The translations under genes and the position numbers were made by a program. A stretch of DNA of 64,000 nt from Brevibacillus borstelensis (GTDB lineage: Bacteria > Bacillota > Bacilli > Brevibacillales > Brevibacillaceae): positions 37,558 through 101,557 of the forward strand of contig NZ_RHHO01000007.1 of assembly GCF_003710865.1 (NCBI RefSeq). The letters are read 5' to 3'. Below, one piece after another: positions 51,167 through 60,218 of this stretch. Numbering within the stretch: position 1 is the first letter of the stretch; each line of letters begins with the position of its first letter. A model generated the notes under the pieces. The model did no database searches and was not told the origin of the DNA. It was given only the letters and a program-made list of their open reading frames with translations.

Positions 51167-52255
51167 TTACCGTGCATCTACGCCGACTGCTTCGCTAATG
51201 TGCGAAAAGCCGTCGCGCTTCAGGAATTGGAGCAGCTGCTTGTTGATCATTTTGACAATCCCCGGCCCCTGATACGCCATGCCTGAATAGACCTGGACGA
51301 GGCTGGCGCCGGCGCGAATCTTGCGGTACGCATCCTCTCCGGTAAAGATGCCGCCCACTCCGATGACCGGCACCTTGTCCCCGACTTCCTGATAAATCTC
51401 CTTGACCCAGGCGGTCGCTCTCGCTTCGAGCGGTTTTCCGCTCAAGCCGCCTGCCTCATTCGCTCTCGGATGGTCTTGCACAGGCTCGCGGGACAATGTC
51501 GTATTCGTCGCAATGATACCGGAGATTCCTTCTGCCACGGCAGCCTGCACGACGTCGCGCATCTGCTCGTCTGCCATATCGGGAGCCACCTTCAACAGGA
51601 TCGGCTTCGCCTTGGCTCCCCGCGATTCCAGCTCGGAAGCCTTGTCCTTGACTGCGCGAATCAAGCTGCGCAAGCTCTCGGTCTCCTGCAAATCGCGCAA
51701 ATTCGGTGTGTTTGGCGAACTGACATTGATGACAAAGTAATGGCCGTAGCTGTACAGCATGTCCAAACACTTGCTGTAATCGCTGGCGGCGTGTTCATTT
51801 GGCGTAATCTTGTTCTTGCCGATGTTGATCCCGATCGGAATATCGGCATAAGCGTAATCGATCAGATTTTGGGATGCCAAATATGCCCCCAGATTATTAA
51901 AGCCCATTCGGTTGATGATGGCGCCATGTTCCACTAATCTGAACAGCCGCGGCTTCGGATTGCCCGGCTGGCCTTGCGGCGTGATCGTCCCGACCTCGAC
52001 AAAGCCAAAGCCGAGCGCTGCCAGGGCGTGGTACACCTCCGCATTTTTGTCAAAGCCCGCGGCGAGCCCAACCGGATTGGGAAACGTAATCCCCCAAAGC
52101 TTCGTCTCAAGCCGCTCGTCGCGCACCTGATACATCATCTTTAGAAGACTTTTGCCTGCCGCTGATTTTTCTGCCACTTTGAGGAGATGGACGGTTTTTT
52201 CATGCACTTCTTCCGCATCCATCTGAAACAGGAATTTCCGCACTAGCTGATACAT
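51167..52255 (-). CDS. pyrD: Dihydroorotate dehydrogenase (quinone), class 2
   Basis: Flavin enzyme of 362 residues for pyrimidine synthesis that passes electrons to quinone. Class 2 features are the N-terminal membrane-associated helices (MYQLVRKFLFQMDAEEVHEK), NPVGLAAGFDKNAE, EVGTITPQGQPGNPKPRLFR and INVSSPNTPNLRDLQ. The catalytic base is the serine of VSSPNTP rather than a cysteine, typical of class 2. ATG 52255 behind GAGGAG is chosen; the frame runs further upstream only through non-family sequence. B. subtilis uses a class 1B enzyme in its pyr operon; this gene stands alone. Confidence 0.93.
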   Translation of the reverse strand: MYQLVRKFLFQMDAEEVHEKTVHLLKVAEKSAAGKSLLKMMYQVRDERLETKLWGITFPNPVGLAAGFDKNAEVYHALAALGFGFVEVGTITPQGQPGNPKPRLFRLVEHGAIINRMGFNNLGAYLASQNLIDYAYADIPIGINIGKNKITPNEHAASDYSKCLDMLYSYGHYFVINVSSPNTPNLRDLQETESLRSLIRAVKDKASELESRGAKAKPILLKVAPDMADEQMRDVVQAAVAEGISGIIATNTTLSREPVQDHPRANEAGGLSGKPLEARATAWVKEIYQEVGDKVPVIGVGGIFTGEDAYRKIRAGASLVQVYSGMAYQGPGIVKMINKQLLQFLKRDGFSHISEAVGVDAR

Positions 52256-52371
52256 CGCTGCACTCCTCACTGCTTTTTTCTGCCTAGTAGCATACCATAT
52301 TTTTTCGTATGAGGCGCACAAAATGAAAGATTCTTTTTTTTCCAGTGGAAATACGGGTGCCGGGTAGACAT

Positions 52372-52402
52372 TACATAACGCCTTTCCTTTTTGTACATAG
52401 TA
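52372..52402 (+). promoter_or_regulatory. Candidate sigma-G promoter of ger operon 3
   Basis: TACATA (52372-52377), an 18-nt spacer and CATAGTA (52396-52402), close to the forespore pattern and 34 nt before the gerB3 start. Confidence 0.55.
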
Positions 52403-52435
52403 TGGACATCCTTTGAAAAAGGAGTGCACCGGTCC

Positions 52436-53539
52436 GTGAGAAACCCAACAGGATCTATTGGATTTTTGCAAGCTGTGATGATGATCATGTTGTCTGTCGG
52501 GATCACCACTCACGTAACGATCATTCCCCTCTTGCTAAGCAAAGCAGGCCGGGACGCCTGGATCAGCGTTCTGTTGGTAGCCATTCCCTTCATCGGATGG
52601 CTTTGGCTTCTTTTTCTCATCTGTCGCCGGATGAACAGGCAGTCGCTCTCCGATTGGCTGGAAGCCACCGTCGGACACGTCGGGAGCCGCCTTTTGCTTT
52701 TCCCGTTCATGCTTCTTTTGTACTTGATGGCATTCGTCAATTTGACCGACACGCAGACCTGGACAACCGTCAACTATTTGCCGAACACTCCGGAAATCGT
52801 AACGGGATTGGTCCTCGTCTTGCTTAGTGTAGCTGCCGCGTATGCCGGAATCCATTCGATCGCTATCGCCTCCGGGCTGCTATTGCCGTTCGTCGTCTTG
52901 TTCGGCTTTTTAGTCGGCTTTGGCAATATGCCCAAGAAGGATTACCATTTGCTTTTGCCCTTGTTTCAAAACGGAATGACTCCGGTTATAAATGGCATGC
53001 TCTATGCGGCTGGAGGCTTCCTGGAAATTGTCCTGATTCTGTTTTTGCAGCATCATCTGAGAACGGAAACGAAGTTCATGTACCTCTTAGTGCTCGGAGG
53101 GATTATCATCATTCTCACACTTAGCCCGCTGACTGGGGCTATCGCGGAATTCGGACCGGTAGAAGCGACCAGGCAGCGCTATCCTTCCTATGAGCAGTGG
53201 CGGCTGCTGACCATGGGCAGATACATCGAAAATCTCGAATTTCTTTCCATTTACCAGTGGCTGTCCGGGGCGTTCGTCCGCCTCTCTCTTTGTCTCTTTC
53301 TTGTGACCGAGCTGTTGCAAATCAGCAAACCAAAACAGCGCTTGGGGGTTCTCTCGTTTCTTGGCGCATCGATGCTCGCCCTGATGAGCTTGCCCTTTTC
53401 GGACATGCAGTTTCTCACCTTTTTATCGAGATGGTATTTTCCCATGTCGGCGATCATCGTCCTGGTGCTTACCATGGTTCTTGCCATCGTCGCCTTGGTC
53501 GCGGGAAAACAGCAGAAGGGACGTCATCATGAATCGTGA
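52436..53539 (+). CDS. Spore germination receptor permease-like subunit, GerB family (operon 3)
   Basis: Germination permease of 367 residues with ten or so membrane segments. The start GSIGFLQAVMMIMLSVGITT, HVTIIPLLLSKAGRDAWISV is typical, and the later ILTLSPLTGAIAEFGPVEAT and ENLEFLSIYQWLSGAFVRLS are shared with the amber-interrupted gerB2. GTG 52436 lies 11 nt after AAAGGAG. It overlaps gerA3 by 11 nt, the same overlap as in operon 2. Confidence 0.9.
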   Translation: MRNPTGSIGFLQAVMMIMLSVGITTHVTIIPLLLSKAGRDAWISVLLVAIPFIGWLWLLFLICRRMNRQSLSDWLEATVGHVGSRLLLFPFMLLLYLMAFVNLTDTQTWTTVNYLPNTPEIVTGLVLVLLSVAAAYAGIHSIAIASGLLLPFVVLFGFLVGFGNMPKKDYHLLLPLFQNGMTPVINGMLYAAGGFLEIVLILFLQHHLRTETKFMYLLVLGGIIIILTLSPLTGAIAEFGPVEATRQRYPSYEQWRLLTMGRYIENLEFLSIYQWLSGAFVRLSLCLFLVTELLQISKPKQRLGVLSFLGASMLALMSLPFSDMQFLTFLSRWYFPMSAIIVLVLTMVLAIVALVAGKQQKGRHHES

Positions 53540-54968
53540 GCAAAAGCCGTTGCCGAGCTACCAATTGAGAAGCGAGCCTGCTCTCGGAGTTCTGGAAAAT
53601 CCGGGCGAAGACGAACTGCGGCGAGCTTTTGCCCACTGCGCGGATGTCATGATCCAGTCGGTTTCATTAAGAGATGGCTCCGGATTCATTCTCGTTTATT
53701 GCGAGGGTCTGATCGATATCAAGCAGATGCAAGATACCATCCTGCCTGAGCTAAAAGAAATGGACGAAGGATCTGGGCTCGACGCTTTTCTCGCAGAACC
53801 TTTGCCTGCTGACTTTACGGAGTGGACAAAGCGGCTATTTGCCGGAGAGCTGTTGCTTTTTTGGCGTGGAAAGGGTGCGTATTCCTGCGGTCTTTCCAAC
53901 CGCCCGCAGCGCTCGACGGAAGAAGCCAATACGGAGGTTTCGATCAAAGGACCCCGCGACGGCTTCGTCGAGGATCTATCGGCCAATGTCGCCCTGGTCC
54001 GCAAAAGGTTGAGGACCACTTCTTTGGCCTATGAATCCTTTACCTTGGGCACCAAGTCAAAAACTCGGGTGGCACTGCTTTATATGACTGACAAGGCTCC
54101 CGTAGAGCTTATCGGGCTTTTGAGAGAGCGCCTTGTCAAAAACGAATCGCTTGAGGTCGTAACCAGCGCCAATCTGGAAAAAACGATTACCGACAATCCC
54201 TACTCTATTTTTCCTTTGACCGACTACACGGGACGGCCCGATTACGTCACCTATCTGCTTTTGCAGGGAAAAGCCGCCATCCTGGCAGACAACTCTCCCA
54301 TCGCCCTGCTTGTGCCCAGCAGCCTGCCGGAGCTGGTCAAGGCCCCTGAAGACGACCAATACCCCGTGGCCTATATTTGGCTGGAGCGGGTTTTGCGCCT
54401 GTTTGGCATCTGGCTGGCGATCTTTCTTCCCGGCTTTTGGGTGGCGCTGTCGGCATACAATGTCGAGCAATTTCCTTTTCAGCTTCTGGCCACCGTGAGT
54501 CAAGGCAGAAAGGGACTGCCCTTTTCTTCGCCGATCGAGATGCTGGGCATTCTCTTTGTTTTTGAATTCTTGCGCGAAGCCGGGGCACGCCTGCCCAAAA
54601 ACGTCGGGCAAACGCTGGCGTTGGTAGGCGGGTTGATTATTGGGGACGCATCCATTCGGGCAGGGCTCACCTCTCCCTCCCAGCTGTTCATCGGCTCGCT
54701 GACGATCGTCGCCTCTTTTACGCTGGTAAACCAATCCCTGAGTGGCGCTGTCACGATCACCCGTTTTGCCGTCTTCCTGCTCAGTTCGATTCTTGGCATG
54801 TACGGTTTTGTCATCAGTGTCATCGGTACCGTGCTCTACCTGTCCACGCTTTCCTCTTTTGGACAGCCGTATGTCCTTAGCCGCTCCCCCATGATCTTTT
54901 CCGATCTGGCGCAGGTGCTTGTCCGCCCCTTGCTTTCTTTGATCACCAACAAAAAAAGATCCGACTGA
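53529..54968 (+). CDS. Spore germination receptor subunit A, GerA family (operon 3)
   Basis: GerA-family subunit of 479 residues. Motifs: RPQRSTEEANTEVSIKGPRD, GFVEDLSANVALVRKRLRT, FLREAGARLPKNVGQTLALV then GGLIIGDASIRAGLTSP. The ATG at 53529 lies inside the gerB3 3' end, and the earlier in-frame start would extend into it. It is most like gerA2, supporting duplication of a B-A-C operon. Confidence 0.9.
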   Translation: MNREQKPLPSYQLRSEPALGVLENPGEDELRRAFAHCADVMIQSVSLRDGSGFILVYCEGLIDIKQMQDTILPELKEMDEGSGLDAFLAEPLPADFTEWTKRLFAGELLLFWRGKGAYSCGLSNRPQRSTEEANTEVSIKGPRDGFVEDLSANVALVRKRLRTTSLAYESFTLGTKSKTRVALLYMTDKAPVELIGLLRERLVKNESLEVVTSANLEKTITDNPYSIFPLTDYTGRPDYVTYLLLQGKAAILADNSPIALLVPSSLPELVKAPEDDQYPVAYIWLERVLRLFGIWLAIFLPGFWVALSAYNVEQFPFQLLATVSQGRKGLPFSSPIEMLGILFVFEFLREAGARLPKNVGQTLALVGGLIIGDASIRAGLTSPSQLFIGSLTIVASFTLVNQSLSGAVTITRFAVFLLSSILGMYGFVISVIGTVLYLSTLSSFGQPYVLSRSPMIFSDLAQVLVRPLLSLITNKKRSD

Positions 54969-54981
54969 GGGAGGAGGTTTC

Positions 54982-56154
54982 ATGAAAACCGGGAGGAAGC
55001 TTTTCCCGCTTTTGCTGTGTCTGTTCTTGACGACCGGCTGCTGGGACCAAAAGGTCATTCAGAATATGGTGTATTTGACTGCCATCGGCATCGATTATAC
55101 GGACGGCCAATACGTTTTTTACACGCAAACGGTGGATTTGGCCAGGGTCGCAAAACAAGAGACCCAGGCAGACGAAAGGGAAGCCCCTGCCGTAATCGCC
55201 GTAGGCAGAGGAGATACGCCTCAATCGGCCATCGACAACCTGATCAAAAATGCCCAGATCCCGACATTCACCGGATTTGTTTCTTCGCTGATCTTTCACG
55301 AACGAATACTGGAAAAGGGGATTCTTCCGGTCTACGATATTTTGAACCGCTCTGGCCTTCTCCGATATACCAAGTGGGTTTTCGGAACACACGACAAGCT
55401 GGAGGAGGTACTGAGTGTACAGCCTGTTTTGGGCTTTTCTCCCGAATCCACCTTGCTTCATCAGCCCGTGGATGTTTACAAGCAGCGCTCTTTTATCCAG
55501 CCGATCCGCTTTCACGAATTCATCTCCGAATACTGGGAGCCTGCGAATACGATCTTGCTCCCCTCGATCACCGTCGTGAAGAACAAATGGAAAATGGACT
55601 CTCAATTTATTACACGCCTGTCGCTCAACGGCGTATTTGCCATCCATCACGGAAAGCTTAACGGCTTCTTTCCCGAAGACGAGTTGCTCGGCTTGCGCTG
55701 GCTTACTCCCAGAACCCAGAGTGCCGGAATCGTCATCCGAAAAAACGGCAAGTCGGTCGCGACAGTCCGCTTGCAGCGCCCGGATGTCGTCATTCGCCCG
55801 AAAAAGACCAAAGGTCCTGTTCGTTTTGATATATCCATCAGAGTAAAAGGGTACATCCGGGAGTTGATGGAAGACAATCCGTCTTCGTTTATCCGGAAGG
55901 AATCGGAGAAGGAAATAGAGCGGCAGATACGGGGAGCTTTTGAGAAAAGCCTGCGTTCGGGGGTTGATCTGCTGCGGCTGGAATACGTTTTGTTCCGTGA
56001 GGATTATCAAAGGTGGAAGCAAATGCCCAAATCCCAAGCGTTCCCCTTTCAAGCAAACGCCCTGGCAAAAGTCGAGGTCAACGTCGATCTCGCGGATTCG
56101 GGCAAGATGAAGCTGGATTGGTATGACTATCCCCGGTTGATCGAGCAGAACTAA
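54982..56154 (+). CDS. Spore germination receptor lipoprotein, Ger(x)C family (operon 3)
   Basis: Subunit C of the third receptor, 390 residues. Signal and lipobox: LFPLLLCLFLTTGCWDQKVI. Domain motifs: MVYLTAIGIDYTDGQYVFYT, FTGFVSSLIFHERILEKGIL and near the C-terminus RKESEKEIERQIRGAFEKSL then RSGVDLLRLEYVLFREDYQR. GGGAGGAGG precedes the ATG. Last gene of the operon, followed by a hairpin. Confidence 0.9.
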   Translation: MKTGRKLFPLLLCLFLTTGCWDQKVIQNMVYLTAIGIDYTDGQYVFYTQTVDLARVAKQETQADEREAPAVIAVGRGDTPQSAIDNLIKNAQIPTFTGFVSSLIFHERILEKGILPVYDILNRSGLLRYTKWVFGTHDKLEEVLSVQPVLGFSPESTLLHQPVDVYKQRSFIQPIRFHEFISEYWEPANTILLPSITVVKNKWKMDSQFITRLSLNGVFAIHHGKLNGFFPEDELLGLRWLTPRTQSAGIVIRKNGKSVATVRLQRPDVVIRPKKTKGPVRFDISIRVKGYIRELMEDNPSSFIRKESEKEIERQIRGAFEKSLRSGVDLLRLEYVLFREDYQRWKQMPKSQAFPFQANALAKVEVNVDLADSGKMKLDWYDYPRLIEQN

Positions 56155-56155
56155 T

Positions 56156-56188
56156 AACTGCCCGCCCCGATCGGCAGGGCAGGCAGTT
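56156..56188. terminator. Hairpin between convergent gerC3 and ald
   Basis: AACTGCC...GGCAGTT with an inner CCC/GGG pairing. There is no clear T-run on either strand, so the function is uncertain. Confidence 0.55.
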
Positions 56189-56217
56189 GATCTGCATGTG
56201 TATGAAAAGGGCAAGCC

Positions 56218-57342
56218 TTAGTTTTTCACCAAAAGCACTTCTTCAAGCGCTACATACGGCAGGTTGTGAGCTTCTGCAACTGCCTTGTAGGTTACTTTTC
56301 CGTCGATGACGTTTACGCCTTTCGACAGCGGACGATTGTCCAGGACCGCTTGACGGTAGCCTTTGTTCGCCAACTGCACCGCATACGGCACGGTCACGTT
56401 GGTCAGTGCCAGCGTGGATGTGCGGGCTACAGCACCCGGCATGTTTGCAACGGAGTAGTGAATGACGCCGTGTTTTTCGTAAGTCGGATTGTCATGTGTA
56501 GAGATGCGGTCACAGGTCTCGATGGAGCCGCCTTGGTCGATTGCTACGTCTACGATCACGGAACCAGGAGCCATGGTTTTTACCATTTCCTCCGTTACCA
56601 GACGAGGCGCACGCGCACCCGGGATCAGGACAGCGCCTACGAGGAGATCCGCTTTTTTCACGGCATTCGCAATGTTGAAGGAGTTCGACATCAGTGTTTG
56701 CACGCGACCTTGGAACAAGTCGTCCAACTGACGCAGACGGTCCGCGCTCACATCGAGGATCGTTACGTTCGCACCCAGACCGAGTGCCATCTTCGCAGCG
56801 TTGGTACCTACGATACCGCCGCCGATTACGACGACTTCACCTTTCGGCACGCCTGGTACGCCACCCAAAAGCACGCCTTTGCCGCCATATGGCTTTTCCA
56901 GGAATTGAGCGCCGATTTGCACGGACATGCGTCCAGCCACTTCAGACATTGGCATCAGGAGGGGCAGAGCGCCGTTGTCCAACTGAATGGTCTCATACGC
57001 GATGGCTACCACTTTTTTCTCTACCAGAGCACGCGTCAGTTCCGGTTCTGGAGCGAGGTGCAGGTAAGTAAACAGGATTTGGCCTTCACGGAAAAAGCCG
57101 TATTCGCTCGGAAGCGGTTCTTTTACTTTCATCACCATATCGGCTGCCCAAGCTTCTGCTGCCGTGGCTACGATTTCCGCGCCCACTGCGGTGTAATCTT
57201 CATTGGTAAAGCCGCTGCCGAGTCCAGCACTGTTTTCGATCCGGACCGAATGGCCGTTTTGCACGAGTGCTGCTACACCTGCTGGCGTAATGGCCACGCG
57301 GTTTTCATTGTTTTTAATCTCTTTGGGAATCCCTACAATCAT
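56218..57342 (-). CDS. ald: Alanine dehydrogenase
   Basis: NAD-dependent L-alanine dehydrogenase of 374 residues (alanine to pyruvate plus ammonia). Start [20 protein letters not shown]; substrate and NAD motifs include [51 protein letters not shown] and [19 protein letters not shown]. Alanine catabolism is needed for sporulation in Bacillus. AGGAGG precedes the ATG. The AdeR regulator gene lies upstream on the same strand, with two palindromes in between. Confidence 0.95.
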   Translation of the reverse strand: MIVGIPKEIKNNENRVAITPAGVAALVQNGHSVRIENSAGLGSGFTNEDYTAVGAEIVATAAEAWAADMVMKVKEPLPSEYGFFREGQILFTYLHLAPEPELTRALVEKKVVAIAYETIQLDNGALPLLMPMSEVAGRMSVQIGAQFLEKPYGGKGVLLGGVPGVPKGEVVVIGGGIVGTNAAKMALGLGANVTILDVSADRLRQLDDLFQGRVQTLMSNSFNIANAVKKADLLVGAVLIPGARAPRLVTEEMVKTMAPGSVIVDVAIDQGGSIETCDRISTHDNPTYEKHGVIHYSVANMPGAVARTSTLALTNVTVPYAVQLANKGYRQAVLDNRPLSKGVNVIDGKVTYKAVAEAHNLPYVALEEVLLVKN

Positions 57343-57390
57343 CGTATAAGTCCTCCTTTTGCAAACGCCGAATGACGAGATTACCTACAT

Positions 57391-57405
57391 TGTACAGCGT
57401 TTACA
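57391..57405. promoter_or_regulatory. cre-like palindrome over the ald -10 region
   Basis: TGTACAGCGTTTACA overlaps the minus-strand -10 TACAAT (57394-57389). It resembles a CcpA site with one base too many, so repression by CcpA is only a possibility. Confidence 0.3.
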
Positions 57406-57449
57406 AACCGATTTTCCTTGGGGATTCCCTTAATCTTGCCTTCCTTTTA

Positions 57450-57467
57450 TTTGTGAAAATCCACAAA
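57450..57467. promoter_or_regulatory. Candidate AdeR operator
   Basis: TTTGTG-AAAATC-CACAAA, an inverted repeat between the adeR stop and the ald promoter, centred about 60-65 nt upstream of the predicted ald start point. This would suit an activator. Confidence 0.4.
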
Positions 57468-57471
57468 CGAA

Positions 57472-58707
57472 CTACCGTTCGCTGTTTAATTTGTCCAGCT
57501 TCAACTCCAGGTAGAGCGCCACCCGCTGATTCATGTCTTCGAGATCGACCTGCATGATCTCTTCGATTCTCTTCAATCGATAGCTAAGCGTATTGATATG
57601 GATATGCAGCCGATTGGCGGTAATGTTCACCTTTCCGGCAGCATCCAGATACGTTTCCAGCGTTTCCGTCATCGCGGTCTGATTTTCCGCGTCATACTGC
57701 TTCAGCCTGGCGAGCCTTTCATTTTCGTACCCCTGTTCCTCGTCCCATTGCTTCAGCTTGAGCAGATACCGGTAGATCCCCAGCTCGCGATAGCCGTGGA
57801 TGCCCGCGGTTTCTTGCGGAAACAGCCGCTTGATCTTGACCGCATGCAAGGCTTCCCGGTAGCTTTTCACGAGATCGGCGTAGGCTTTGTAGCTGCGGCC
57901 GTAGCCTGCCGTCACCTGCCCCTCGCTTACGTGCGATTCCAGTTTTCCCAAGGAATCGGCCAGGAATTGCTTCACCTTTCGAACCAGCGCCTCATCCTGC
58001 TGTTTTCCTGCCCCGGCCTGTCCGATCAACAGGACGATTTGGTTGCCATCCACGACCCAGAGCAGCTTGTCTCTCATCAAAAGCGGGTACAGATACTGCT
58101 CCAGGCGCGTCCCCGCCGCCTCAATGATACAGATCAGATACGGCGTGGACAGCTGCAATTGCAAACTTTCCGCCTTCTGGCGAATGAGCGTGTCGCTGCT
58201 GTGGTTTCCGAGCAGCAGCTCCCACAAAAATTCTTTGCGCCGTTGCTCCTCCGCCTTCCGCTTGCCCTGCCTTTGAACAAGCCGGGAGACGGCAGCCCGT
58301 GCCGCTTGGCGCAAGATGTCGTCGTCTTCCTCCGTGATCGGCCGATTGACCTCGATCGCCCATATATACCCCAGGACCTCGCTCCCTTTGCGAATGGCGA
58401 TGGCTACCCGCTTGCCCAGCCCGACCTCGTCCTTTGCCGGGATGTGCACAGGCTCATCCTTGGTCAGCAGCTCCTGAAACACGCCGTCTTTCCACAGCCG
58501 GGTCAGCACCTTCTCAGGCACGCGCCGGCCCATGATCGTCGACCACCTGGCCTGATCGGTGCTCTCGCTGTGAGAGCTGTAGGCGATCAGCTTGTGGTCG
58601 GCATCCTCAATTGTGATCGGGTTCTGCAGCAGCTCGCCGATGACATCAGCCAGCTCGTCGATATCGGCATGCTGAAATTGTTGGAAAACATTCGGTTGGT
58701 TTGACAC
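57472..58707 (-). CDS. adeR: PucR-family transcriptional regulator AdeR (alanine dehydrogenase regulator)
   Basis: Regulator of 411 residues of the PucR/CdaR group. An N-terminal sensor (DELADVIGELLQNPITIEDA, VGLGKRVAIAIRKGSEVLGY) is followed by a GGDEF-like/CdaR middle domain (VTAGYGRSYKAYADLVKSYR) and a C-terminal HTH from about residue 361 (NITANRLHIHINTLSYRLKR). B. subtilis AdeR activates ald and is encoded beside it; here the gene lies directly upstream of ald, 129 nt away, in the same direction. Confidence 0.87.
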   Translation of the reverse strand: MSNQPNVFQQFQHADIDELADVIGELLQNPITIEDADHKLIAYSSHSESTDQARWSTIMGRRVPEKVLTRLWKDGVFQELLTKDEPVHIPAKDEVGLGKRVAIAIRKGSEVLGYIWAIEVNRPITEEDDDILRQAARAAVSRLVQRQGKRKAEEQRRKEFLWELLLGNHSSDTLIRQKAESLQLQLSTPYLICIIEAAGTRLEQYLYPLLMRDKLLWVVDGNQIVLLIGQAGAGKQQDEALVRKVKQFLADSLGKLESHVSEGQVTAGYGRSYKAYADLVKSYREALHAVKIKRLFPQETAGIHGYRELGIYRYLLKLKQWDEEQGYENERLARLKQYDAENQTAMTETLETYLDAAGKVNITANRLHIHINTLSYRLKRIEEIMQVDLEDMNQRVALYLELKLDKLNSER

Positions 58708-58788
58708 GGCTCCACCCTCTTAACGCTCGTGTATTGCTATTTGTTTATTATAACGAAAAGACGTCCCGGTTCGTATCAAAAGTGAACG

Positions 58789-58822
58789 AAAAAAGCCGCT
58801 CCCGCAAACGAGAGCAGCTTTT
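58789..58822 (-). terminator. Terminator after cheY
   Basis: Minus strand GCTGCTC...GAGCGGC with a TTTTTT run, 8 nt after the stop codon. Confidence 0.8.
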
Positions 58823-58829
58823 CATACAT

Positions 58830-59183
58830 TTACACCAGACGGGAAATCGCGTCCAGAATCTGTTCCTTTTGAAAGGGTTTGACCAAAAAGTCGCGGGCAC
58901 CATTTTTCATTGCTTCCAATACTTTTTGCCGATGGCCGATAGCAGAGCAGATGAGTACCTTTGCTTCCTGGTCGATGGCCAGAATCTCACGCATCGCTTC
59001 GATTCCCTGCATTTCCGGCATGGTAATGTCCATCGTGACGACGTCAGGCTTCAGTTCCTTGTACTTTTCAATGGCCTCCACACCGTTGGCCGCCTCTCCG
59101 CACACCTCGTGCTTCCCGGCTACCATGTCGGCCAGCATTTTCCTCATAAACGCCGCATCGTCTACAATCAACAAACGGGCCAC
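58830..59183 (-). CDS. CheY-type single-domain response regulator
   Basis: Receiver domain of 117 residues without an output domain. The phosphoacceptor aspartate is in VVTMDITMPEMQGIEAM; the acidic pair is IVDDAAFMRKML; the conserved Thr/Ser is in LICSAIGHRQ and the Lys in FLVKPFQKEQ. The pattern is that of CheY. It starts at GTG behind AAGGGGG. No chemotaxis operon surrounds it, so it may be a stand-alone CheY or serve the orphan kinase at 61229. Confidence 0.9.
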   Translation of the reverse strand: MARLLIVDDAAFMRKMLADMVAGKHEVCGEAANGVEAIEKYKELKPDVVTMDITMPEMQGIEAMREILAIDQEAKVLICSAIGHRQKVLEAMKNGARDFLVKPFQKEQILDAISRLV

Positions 59184-59360
59184 GTAGTTTTCCCCCTTGA
59201 ATTGTCTCGCACTTATCCTTTAACTTTTACAAAAAATCAGAGACTTGTCCACGAGAGAAAATGGCTATTTTTGTCGAACGTACAGTTTGCGATCCGGCTG
59301 GGTTCCCTCAGGGAAAATGCAGATGAAACACGAGGAGCAGCGGGCTTTTTGACTCTCCTT

Positions 59361-59561
59361 CTACTCCGCTAAAAAGCCGACGGACCGTTCGGTTTCTCCT
59401 GTCTGGACGGAAGGGCTGCTTGGTTTTGGATGTGGGGTCGTCTCGCCAATCTCGGGAAGATCTACCTGCCTGATTTCATCGGGAATGTCGATTTGGGGAA
59501 TTTCAATCAGATCTTTTTCCACCTGCCGCACCTCTCTTTTTTGTCTTTCGTAATTGCTCAC
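59361..59561 (-). CDS. Small acidic hypothetical protein
   Basis: Protein of about 66 residues: VSNYERQKREVRQVEKDLIE, IPQIDIPDEIRQVDLPEIGE then a Pro/Ser/Thr-rich tail. There is no membrane segment. GTG 59561 lies 9 nt after AGGGA (ATG 59570 is the alternative). I do not recognise it; the alternating charged sequence looks like a real small protein. Confidence 0.5.
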   Translation of the reverse strand: MSNYERQKREVRQVEKDLIEIPQIDIPDEIRQVDLPEIGETTPHPKPSSPSVQTGETERSVGFLAE

Positions 59562-59690
59562 GGTTATCATTCCCTGCCGTCCACTCCCCCATTCCTCTTT
59601 CGCATGATCACGCGCCAGTTGGACATAATGTAAAAGGCGAACTGCCGAATTGTTTGCGCACGTCTATTCCATTTACTGGAGGGTATGCAG

Positions 59691-60083
59691 ATGAACAATC
59701 GTCATCAATACGATCTGGGACAAGCTCACCAACAATATGCCCACCTGCACCGGAGCCACGCTCAGGCTCACCAGCAGCAAGCGATGTACCATCACCAGCA
59801 GGCCGAAATGCACCAGCGAAACGCCCACGCCTACTCGATGCAACAAGGTCAGGGCCATATGATGTATCCGAATCAGCCTGCCTACAACGAGAAAAACACC
59901 GCGTACAACGACCAGGTTTCCCCGGCCGCCCTGGTTTTCCGCGGTCACATTTCTCCTGAGGCGATTCAATCGCTCAGCCAGTACCAAAACCCGTATGCCA
60001 CTCCAGCCAACCCTGCCCTGTCGCAGCATGCGGCTCACGCGGTTGAGAATCAACGCGCTCTGCAAAGCGGCTATCGTTTCTAA
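59691..60083 (+). CDS. His/Gln/Tyr-rich protein, possibly spore coat
   Basis: Low-complexity protein of 130 residues: MNNRHQYDLGQAHQQYAHLH, RSHAQAHQQQAMYHHQQAEM, then a less biased end (SPAALVFRGHISPEAIQSLS). There is no signal peptide. Such His/Gln/Tyr-rich compositions are common in spore coat and crust proteins. A CATAATGTA hexamer-like -10 (59624-59632) fits mother-cell promoters (CATAnnnTA). GGAGG lies 8 nt before ATG 59691 and a strong terminator follows. Confidence 0.6.
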   Translation: MNNRHQYDLGQAHQQYAHLHRSHAQAHQQQAMYHHQQAEMHQRNAHAYSMQQGQGHMMYPNQPAYNEKNTAYNDQVSPAALVFRGHISPEAIQSLSQYQNPYATPANPALSQHAAHAVENQRALQSGYRF

Positions 60084-60104
60084 ATCGGTTTTCTGTAATT
60101 CAAA

Positions 60105-60144
60105 AGGAGGTCTGTACTCTAGGAGTACAGGCCTCCTCTTTTTT
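60105..60144 (+). terminator. Rho-independent terminator
   Basis: GAGGTCTGTACTC and GAGTACAGGCCTC pair around TAG, followed by a T-run. Confidence 0.9.
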
Positions 60145-60218
60145 CCTGCGGGAGGATTTTTGTCTCATTTTGTAGAAATGTGTCCAATTACGTTTTCATT
60201 TTTGTGGAGGAGACACTC

